From Phoronis pallida (taxonomy: Eukaryota > Phoronida > Phoronidae): 12,070 nt of DNA. The position numbers and the translations under genes were made by a program. Below, piece by piece: positions 7,901-12,070 of the stretch. Within the stretch, counting starts at the first letter, position 1, and every line of letters starts with the position of its first letter. The DNA is taken from assembly GCA_028565715.1 (NCBI GenBank), contig JAOXYC010192910.1, positions 1-12,070 of the forward strand, given 5' to 3'. The notes beneath the pieces were generated by a model, which had not been told where the DNA came from, searched no databases, and saw nothing but the letters and a program-made list of their open reading frames with translations.

Positions 7901-10900
7901 CACTGAAAACTAGAGCGTTCATAATTACCTAGTTTCAAGTTGCTAGAAATCGGTAAGAAATGCCTGTTTTTTCTTTTGAAAACAAAAGTACACATTGAAA
8001 TGAGTGTGTCATGCCAAAAACTTGCAAACCAAACTCGCTGGTTTAAAAAACAACAAACTTCTGCTAAGTCGTCAGTAAACCGACTGTGACTGCCTTTAAA
8101 TACATGTTGACAGAAGTTAGCACAAAATCGAAGACTCATAATTATATCACTTTTCCTAGGACTATCTTTCATAAAAGAATACAAAATCTTTGGTGACAAC
8201 TACGGTTGGCAGCCACACCATTAGATTGATTTCCTTGATTTAGGCCTAAAATTAAAACATTTTTTTATTAAAATCTAAAAGTTACATATAAAGACGCTGT
8301 AAAAATACTGTGACTGACAAACAGCTCGAAATGGAAAGAAAACCAACTTCTCGCAAGTAATTTCTTATAGCTAACAATCTTCTAAGAACAATCTTTCATC
8401 ACAAGTCTTCAAAAATATTGCTGTCAGCATAAGCAAAATCTTACCAGTGACAGCAACATCATTACATCCATTTCCTTGATTTGAGCCTGAAATGATAAAT
8501 CATCTTGTTTAATTTTAGACTAAAATACAATTGTCAGCAAAGCAGCCATTGAAATATAGTATTTTCTCACAATGCATCTCTTCTCTTCAATGAGACATTT
8601 AGGTCAACTTTTCATGTTCGGTCTCAAACTTTTAAACTTGAACAACCTATAATGTATAAAATTTATTTTGGGCTTTTATCTATGAGCGTATTCTTAAGTA
8701 CTTTTATATGAGCACATTCTGAACAGCTCCTTTGTAGCTCAAGCAGATCATTCATATCTTCTGAAAGACTTGAATACTGCTGCAGTAGGTGATTCCTTTC
8801 AATCAAGGACTTTACCCTTTTTGTGTAAACAGCAAGCAAAAAATTGAGAAATATGCCACCAAAAAAACGTTTGAAGAAAACTTTGAAAAATACTGAACTG
8901 CTTTTGTTAAGTAAAAGTTGACATAAGATATGCCAGCTTTCACATAAATTTAAACAAAACTACCTGAAACAGCCACGACCAAAGGACGGTATTCCTGTTC
9001 TTGACTTCTTTGTGACTGAAATTGTGCATTTTCTGTAAAAAAAAACATATATCAAGCAAATTAAGCAGTACTTTAGTTTTTTTTTCGGAGAAGCCGAACT
9101 GAAAGTCTGCGTCATCTAAACTCGACTCACCTAGTAAGTGAACATTTATTTAATATGATCATCAGGAGAGTTATGAACAATCTATTCCATCGTATATTTT
9201 TGTATGTTGAATAAACGGCTGGAAGAGCAAACAATACACTTCGCACAAGAAACATGTTATTGATAACATTCTTCTAAGGACAATCTTTCATCAAGTCTTC
9301 AAAAACATTGCTGTCAGCATAAGCAAAATCTTACCATTGACAGCTCCATCATTAGGACGATTTCCTCGATTTGAGCCTGAAAGTAAATGATCTTGTTTAA
9401 TTTCAGAAAATAACTAAAATACTATCAGCATTTACACAATTTGTATTTTCTCATGAGAAATTGAGGTAAACTTGAGCTACCAATGTATGAAATTTATAAA
9501 GGGCGTTGATTTATGAGCACATTCTAAAGCACTACCTCAGCTAGCGGTTCATTCCTAGATTCTGCTCTAGGTTTTTCCTTTCAATCAAGGACTTCAACCT
9601 TTTTGTGTAACAGCAAACAAAAAACATTGAAGAAAGCTTTGAAAAATACAGAACTGCTTTGTAATCATAAGTCAGAGTTGACATTCTATATGCCCGCTTT
9701 CATATAAATTACCTGAAACAGACATGGTCATAGGAGGGTAAGGCTGTTCTTGTCTTCGTGGATGAGATTGTCTATTGTCTGCTAAGTAGAAGAAAAAACA
9801 TATCAAGCAAATTAGGCAGTATCTTTAGTTTTGTATGCTGACAAAACGGCTAGGGAAATGGAAAGAAAACTGACTTCTCACAACTTTTTTATGACATTCT
9901 TCTAAGGACAATTTTCATCAAGTCTTCAAAAATATTGCTGTCAGCATAAGCAAAATCTTACCAGTGACAGCTCTATCATTAGATCGATGTCCTTGATTTG
10001 AGCCTGAAATTATTAATCATCTTTAATTTCAGAAAATAACTAAAATACATAAATATATTTGACTAAAAATTATACACTTTTGGTCATCAACATACTGGCT
10101 TGAGCTACCTTGTAGCTGGCTCATCATGCCTATAATCTGAAAGACTCTCCAATAGGTGTTTTCTTTCAATCAAGGGCTTCACCTTTTTGTGTAAACAGCA
10201 ACAAAAAATATTGAGGAATATGCCAATAAAACTTTTGCAAAAAAAATTGAAAAGTACAGAACTGCTTTGTAATCAAAACTAAAAGTTGACATAATATAAA
10301 TGCCAGCTTTCTTATAAATTTTAACAAAACTACCTGAAACAGCAATGGCCAAGAGAGGGTATTCCTGTTCTTGACTTCTTTGTGCAGGAGATTGTCCATT
10401 TTCTGCAAAAAATTTAAAAACAGCAATGCTAAACAAATGCGTCCATGGCAAGTGCAACGCAATGTTTCCCAAATTTTTAAAAAACAATGTATAGTTCTAA
10501 AGTAAAAATAAATTTATACAATTGAATTTGAAATCCTCTAACTTTCAAAATATTGTTAGTCAAGAATGTATTAATCTGGTCCAAACTTTCTTGTGGCTGT
10601 GAGCGTTAGTACAGTTGAAATAAAAAACAACAACAACTGTTTTAAGCGACATGTTTCGACGAACCTCTCAACATTCTCAAGGTTTATTGAAGAATGGCTA
10701 AATGCCAAGCCGTTTGGCTGAATACAAAAGTGGGATTGGCAAAGTAACAGCGAATCAATACAATAATGACAAGGCTTCATGAGCTACCTGGGTGTTAAGA
10801 ACACAAGTTTCATTGTTTATTTGAATTGCCTCCCTTAGTTTTAAACGATAGGGGTTCTTATCAATATCAACAATAGAAAAATTGTGTTTGCTCACACGTT

Positions 10901-11940
10901 GAGCACACAGTAGGTTGTTCTGAAGGTGCCATTTGATATGCGAATTCTTGTCACAAGAATTCTACAATTATAATACACTAAGAATTTTGGATACAAGAAT
11001 GCAGAAAAGTCTTCAGATTGACCTTTGATCTGTTCTCAAAACTGGACTTACCCATCGCTTGCCTGTAGCTATCTGATTGCAGGGCTGTACTTCCGGGGGC
11101 TGTATGGGATCTTCCTCTCTGACCATCTATCAAAAATATATATACAGAATGGTATTGATTTCTGATACATTTGACAAGTAAAACAAGTCATTGTAAACTG
11201 CTCTAAGATTGTTGACTGCCGGGTCATCTTGAACTGAATAATGGTCAATTAATCCATATTTCCTTAAACGCATACATCTCTACTTAGGAACGTAGAATTA
11301 TCAATTATTGAAGCACGATGTTTTCACCCGTTTTTTTACACAGTTTGATCATTTTTCGTTGCCAATTCTTGTTACTTCCTTCATTCTTTATCGAACACAC
11401 AAAGTTAATACGTTACAGTTGATCTCAGTCATCTTGACGCCCCCTCAAGATATTTCATCAAGTCACTTAGGTCGCCTGTATAGAGATTTCTGGTAGAGGC
11501 GAAGGGACATATTTGTTCCATTGAATGTAAGGTTGCAATTTGTAACAAAAATGCCATTGCAATTGGCCTCATTCAATAGTTGATAATTTCACATTCGTAA
11601 GTAGCGATGTATAACTTTAAATGTCTTCAAAGGTGTGCAAAAAAACAGATTTACTAAGGCAGTCCCCTAAGTTGTCTCAAAAGATGTTGAGTGACAGTTC
11701 CATTCTAGTGACAACAACATATACAAGTAGTGAAAATTAATTTGATACCATAATCTGTAATTACTTGCTTCAGGAAATGAATGTTATCCCAATGAGGTAT
11801 CTGGGCAATATCAACTGTGAAAGAGCTTCTTGATATGAATAAATGTTCACAGTTGGAAATATTAATTAGAAAGTTTCTTTCACACTCACTTCCCAGAAGC
11901 GGTCTTCTAGAAGCTGCCTCAGATGTTCTCCCTTCAATAC
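4915..11940 (-). CDS. 3' portion of a multi-exon gene with tandemly duplicated small exons
   Basis: The exons, in transcription order, are 11890-11940, 11052-11126, 10334-10402, 9962-10003, 9713-9778, 9335-9376, 8964-9032, 8445-8486, 8204-8245, 7601-7672, 7066-7119 and a probable last coding piece 4915-4937. The eleven internal exons total 624 nt (208 codons), and each starts and ends in phase 1, so one frame runs through all of them without a stop. The product is polar and rich in N, Q, S and R, with almost no cysteine, no membrane segment and no fold I recognise. Repeated tyrosine motifs (YPLL, YPPM, YRPL, YDVI) suggest, but do not prove, a cytoplasmic signalling or sorting tail. The upstream exons, with the diagnostic domains, are outside the window. 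Confidence 0.7.
4938..5212 (-). other. Intron segment
   Basis: Non-coding. It holds the polypyrimidine tract of the proposed last exon at its left edge and ends at the MITE-like element. Confidence 0.4.
5213..5686. mobile_element. MITE-like element, about 474 bp, with terminal inverted repeats
   Basis: The left end reads AAGCCCGCTAGACAGCTT and on to ATCGATCAA. The right end, reverse-complemented, reads GAGCCTGCTAGACCGCTAAA and on to ATCGATCAA. About 23 of 29 aligned positions match. TA flanks both ends (5211-5212 and 5687-5688), which fits a Tc1/mariner-type target duplication, although a 2-bp match is weak evidence. The interior has no transposase-like reading frame. It lies in the proposed last intron of the - strand gene. 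Confidence 0.6.
5687..6315. other. Intron or intergenic sequence with no gene seen
   Basis: A short open stretch at 5888-6106 on the + strand follows an AG acceptor-like site, but it has no donor and no recognisable motif. I do not call it a gene. No repeat structure was seen. Confidence 0.4.
6316..6386 (-). tRNA. tRNA-like sequence, probably a pseudogene or SINE head
   Basis: On the - strand, acceptor arms AGCTGGG and TCCAGTT pair at all seven positions if G-U pairs are allowed. Box A (TAGCTCAGTTGGTTAGA) is near canonical, and the T arm CTGGG-TTCGATT-CCCAG with box B is perfect. The D stem has a mismatch. The anticodon stem pairs only partly, and the loop CCGGCAA has C instead of U before a GGC (Ala-like) anticodon. 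One base seems missing between the D and anticodon arms, so loss of function is likely. Confidence 0.55.
6387..7065. other. Intron sequence with no exon seen
   Basis: This starts at the donor of exon 7066-7119 on the - strand. A + strand open stretch at 6542-6838 has no splice signals, homology or codon pattern I trust. I found no further - strand exon in the required phase. Confidence 0.4.
7066..7119 (-). CDS. Exon 11: YDVI-containing exon
   Basis: 54 nt, phase 1-1, acceptor attactctttcag and donor GTAAGA. It reads VYDVIPGDDSDNQTSQA after the split glycine codon. The acidic patch following the YDVI motif is typical of phosphotyrosine or sorting motifs in receptor tails; this is a family analogy, not proof. 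NQT would be an N-glycosylation sequon only if the segment were extracellular. It is not similar to the A or B exons. Confidence 0.65.
7120..7600 (-). other. Intron with a duplicated acceptor region
   Basis: The acceptor stretch of exon 11 (about 7119-7155) is echoed at about 7217-7240, where the - strand again reads actctttcag|GT. The echoed site leads into an in-frame stop, so I do not call an exon there. The rest has no gene. Confidence 0.4.
7601..7672 (-). CDS. Exon 10: hybrid A/B-like exon
   Basis: 72 nt, phase 1-1, acceptor aatttctag and donor GTAGTTTT. It begins with NQQGSDCN, which recalls the A exons (SNQGNGCN), and ends with EAVS, which recalls the AVS ending of the B exons. The last 9 nt and the donor (CTGTTTCAG, then gtagtttt) equal those of B exons 10334-10402 and 8964-9032. 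It also has a tyrosine (AYSTDDE) but not the YxxL/M pattern. I infer an older member of the array, perhaps an A-B fusion. Confidence 0.7.
7673..8203 (-). other. Intron with no exon seen
   Basis: Open stretches on both strands here (7711-7932 and 7897-8199) lack splice signals in the right phase. A 14-nt candidate mini-exon near 7929-7942 is not a multiple of three and contains an in-frame TGA. Confidence 0.45.
8204..8245 (-). CDS. Exon 9: diverged A-type exon
   Basis: 42 nt, the same length and phase as the other A exons, with acceptor ttttaattttag. It reads LNQGNQSNGVAAN, aligned residue for residue with the A exon SNQGNGCNDVAVT. The donor is GTAGTT, weaker than the GTAAGA of the other A exons, and the conserved intronic tract downstream of those A exons is missing. 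It may be spliced less efficiently. It lies only 200 nt from exon 8 with no B exon between them. Confidence 0.6.
8445..8486 (-). CDS. Exon 8: A-type exon of unit 1
   Basis: 42 nt, phase 1-1, acceptor tatcatttcag and donor GTAAGATTTTGC. It reads SNQGNGCNDVAVT after the split glycine. Compared with the A exon at 9962-10003 it differs at six nucleotides in four codons, all changing the amino acid (N/H, G/R, C/S, V/R). The exon end can pair over 9 bp with the intron. Confidence 0.8.
8448..8456 (-). promoter_or_regulatory. Exonic arm of a 5' splice-site hairpin, unit 1
   Basis: The + strand TGACAGCAA here is the exact reverse complement of TTGCTGTCA at 8418-8426. In the transcript the 9-bp stem would hold the exon 8 donor (exon/intron border 8445/8444) in a 21-nt loop. 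Units 2 and 3 have the same arrangement with 7-bp stems (9310-9316 with 9338-9344; 9937-9943 with 9965-9971). Confidence 0.5.
8487..8963 (-). other. Intron of unit 1 (B to A)
   Basis: No exon is seen. It carries the between-exon block shared with units 2 and 3, for example CTTTCAATCAAGG at about 8799 and TTTTTGTGTAA at about 8819. Confidence 0.6.
8964..9032 (-). CDS. Exon 7: B-type exon of unit 1
   Basis: 69 nt, phase 1-1, acceptor tttttttttacag and donor GTAGTTTT. It reads NAQFQSQRSQEQEYRPLV and then VAVS. The core QRSQEQEY is identical to exon 10334-10402. The two differ at 11 nucleotides in eight codons, and all eight codons change the amino acid. The tyrosine motif is YRPL. Confidence 0.8.
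9033..9334 (-). other. Intron between unit 2 A exon and unit 1 B exon, with extra segment
   Basis: It includes about 100 nt (roughly 9085-9180) not found in the matching place between units 2 and 3. Within it, 9072-9130 on the - strand is open in the gene's phase after an AG, but it ends in the wrong phase, so it is not called. Confidence 0.5.
9335..9376 (-). CDS. Exon 6: A-type exon of unit 2
   Basis: 42 nt, phase 1-1, acceptor ttactttcag and donor GTAAGATTTTGC. It reads SNRGNRPNDGAVN. Against exon 9962-10003 it has six nucleotide differences in six codons, five of them changing the amino acid and one silent. The end GCTGTCA pairs with the intron at 9310-9316. Confidence 0.8.
9377..9712 (-). 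other. Intron of unit 2 (B to A)
   Basis: No exon is seen. It has the same block order as the unit 1 and unit 3 introns but is shorter than in unit 1. Confidence 0.6.
9713..9778 (-). CDS. Exon 5: B-type exon of unit 2
   Basis: 66 nt, one codon shorter than the other two B exons, phase 1-1, acceptor cttctacttagcag and donor GTAATT. It begins NRQSHPRRQEQPYPPMTM and ends SVS. The tyrosine motif is YPPM, which fits the YxxM class known to bind PI3-kinase p85 SH2 domains when phosphorylated. The repeat-specific core is RRQEQ instead of QRSQEQ. Confidence 0.8.
9962..10003 (-). CDS. Exon 4: A-type exon of unit 3
   Basis: 42 nt, phase 1-1, acceptor aataatttcag and donor GTAAGATTTTGC. It reads SNQGHRSNDRAVT. 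The 42 nt of intron next to it (9920-9961) are identical to those next to exon 8 (8403-8444), although the exons themselves differ at six positions. The end GCTGTCA pairs with the intron at 9937-9943. Confidence 0.8.
10334..10402 (-). CDS. Exon 3: B-type exon of unit 3
   Basis: 69 nt, phase 1-1, acceptor tttttgcag and donor GTAGTTTT. It reads NGQSPAQRSQEQEYPLLA and then IAVS. The tyrosine motif is YPLL, of the YxxL class. Its tyrosine lies 36 residues before that of exon 5, and exon 5's lies 37 residues before that of exon 7, so the unit gives a regular tyrosine period. Confidence 0.8.
10640..10690 (-). mobile_element. Possible retroelement 3' fragment
   Basis: The - strand holds TTGAGAGGTTCGTCGAAACA followed by TGTCGC. 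From memory, similar words occur near the ends of Penelope-like or other non-LTR elements in marine animals. No reverse transcriptase sequence is present here, so this is a weak call. Confidence 0.2.
10942..10962. repeat. 21-nt palindrome
   Basis: GAATTCTTGT at 10942-10951 and its reverse complement ACAAGAATTC at 10953-10962 flank a single C. It is perfect but short, and no role is apparent. Confidence 0.7.
11052..11126 (-). CDS. Exon 2: polar G/S/Q-rich exon
   Basis: 75 nt, phase 1-1, donor GTAAGTCC and acceptor ttttgatag. After the split asparagine codon it begins GQRGRSHTAPGSTALQSD and continues to YRQAM. The other two frames do not join exon 1 and exon 3 openly in the same phase. It shows no similarity to the A or B repeats and no recognisable domain; probably disordered. 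Confidence 0.65.
11127..11889 (-). other. Intron with no exon seen
   Basis: An open stretch at 11308-11496 on the + strand has no splice context or codon pattern that supports a gene. No repeat was seen. Confidence 0.45.
11890..11940 (-). CDS. Exon 1 of the visible part: basic/polar exon
   Basis: 51 nt, phase 1-1, acceptor cttctttgcag and donor GTGAGT. It reads IEGRTSEAASRRPLLG after a split codon. It is the most upstream exon in the window, and nothing to its right is coding, so the gene continues past 12070. The zero-phase frame is also open, but only the phase used here joins exon 2 and the rest. Confidence 0.6.
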
Positions 11941-11980
11941 CTGCAAAGAAGCACATTTTTAATAAAATTAAAATAAATAA

Positions 11981-12070
11981 TAATACCCAGTGTTTATATA
12001 GCGCTTTTTATTCAAAGCGCTTTACAATTCTCAATATCATTACCCAGGCTGTGGATCTGTTCACTCAAGT
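11981..12070. repeat. Dispersed repeat with TATATAGCGC motif and short hairpin
   Basis: A TAA-rich start leads into CCCAGTGTTTATATAGCGCT. The hairpin AGCGCTTT (12000-12007) and AAAGCGCT (12014-12021) has a 6-nt loop. From general knowledge, very similar sequence recurs in many marine invertebrate genomes, but I cannot name the family. The element runs off the window. Confidence 0.55.

Larger units (their letters stand above)
8320..10410 (-). repeat. Tandem array of three exon-pair units
   Basis: Three consecutive units run about 8320-9215, 9216-9845 and 9846-10410. Each contains an A exon, a B exon and their intron. Shared non-coding blocks include the tract left of each A exon (AATATTGCTGTCAGCATAAG and neighbours) and the block between exons (CTTTCAATCAAGG, CTTTTTGTGTAA, ACTGCTTT, GTTGACAT, CCAGCTTTC). 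B-side flanks of units 1 and 2 share CATATATCAAGCAAATTA-like sequence. Unit 1 is longer because it has an extra segment at about 9085-9180. Boundaries are approximate. Confidence 0.85.
10403..11051 (-). other. Intron with repeat fragments
   Basis: No exon is seen in the right phase; a candidate near 10785 meets a stop after two codons. It contains a 21-nt palindrome (10942-10962) and a segment (about 10630-10700) resembling sequences near retroelement ends. Confidence 0.5.

Noticed and set aside
7929-7942. 14-nt mini-exon flanked by ttctag and GTAATT on the - strand
   Set aside because: Not a multiple of three and contains an in-frame TGA.
7897-8199. 100-codon open reading frame on the - strand
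   Set aside because: No splice context, reads through intron sequence of the exon array, and no recognisable motif.
9072-9130. Open - strand stretch after an AG acceptor, inside the extra segment of unit 1
   Set aside because: It is 59 nt, its only donor (GTACTG) would leave the wrong phase for exon 8964-9032, and it has no counterpart in units 2 and 3.
10571-10780. 69-codon open reading frame on the - strand
   Set aside because: Lies in the intron between exons 2 and 3; the only acceptor nearby enters in a phase that stops after two codons.

Overview
The window looks like nuclear DNA of an invertebrate animal. It is AT-rich, it has no long open reading frames, and its coding sequence lies in short pieces bounded by GT..AG splice sites with polypyrimidine tracts. 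It also carries tRNA-like pseudogenes, MITE-like foldback elements and TAA microsatellites. The repeat at the right end resembles sequences I associate with marine invertebrates such as cnidarians, molluscs and echinoderms. I cannot name the species.

Left part (1-1138, + strand): this is the 3' end of a gene for a secreted or surface protein. One exon (518-631) encodes a six-cysteine module with a CC-x2-C ending, best matched to a PLAC domain (ShKT-like is the alternative). The last exon (1032-1138) ends in a hydrophobic tail that looks like a GPI-anchor signal. A possible 76-nt exon between them (902-977) would switch the reading frame of the last exon and remove that tail.

Middle (1139-7065): mostly non-coding and full of repeats. 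It holds two TAA-rich tracts, two copies of a foldback family (3176-3307 and 4535-4614), a perfect 19-bp hairpin (4467-4508), two minus-strand tRNA-like sequences (3501-3573 and 6316-6386) and a MITE-like element with terminal inverted repeats (5213-5686). Much of it is probably the last intron and 3' UTR of the gene to the right.

Right part (about 4900-11940, - strand): this is the 3' portion of a gene made of very small exons. I recognise eleven internal exons of 42-75 nt. Every one is a multiple of three and is read in the same splice phase, giving 208 codons of polar N/Q/S/R-rich, probably disordered protein with Tyr-x-x-hydrophobic motifs. The core (about 8320-10410) is a tandem array of three units. 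Each unit is one 42-nt 'A' exon plus one 66-69-nt 'B' exon with their introns. An older A-like exon and a hybrid B-like exon lie downstream. A probable stop-containing last exon is at 4915-4937. The 5' part of the gene, with its main domains, lies beyond the right edge, so the protein family is unknown.

Most notable: the exon copies differ almost only by amino-acid-changing substitutions, while the intron next to each A exon is nearly identical. Each A exon can also pair with that intron tract to place the 5' splice site in a 21-nt loop. Together with uniform exon phase, this suggests a cassette array that could generate diverse protein tails by splicing and by unit duplication. The two genes are convergent.
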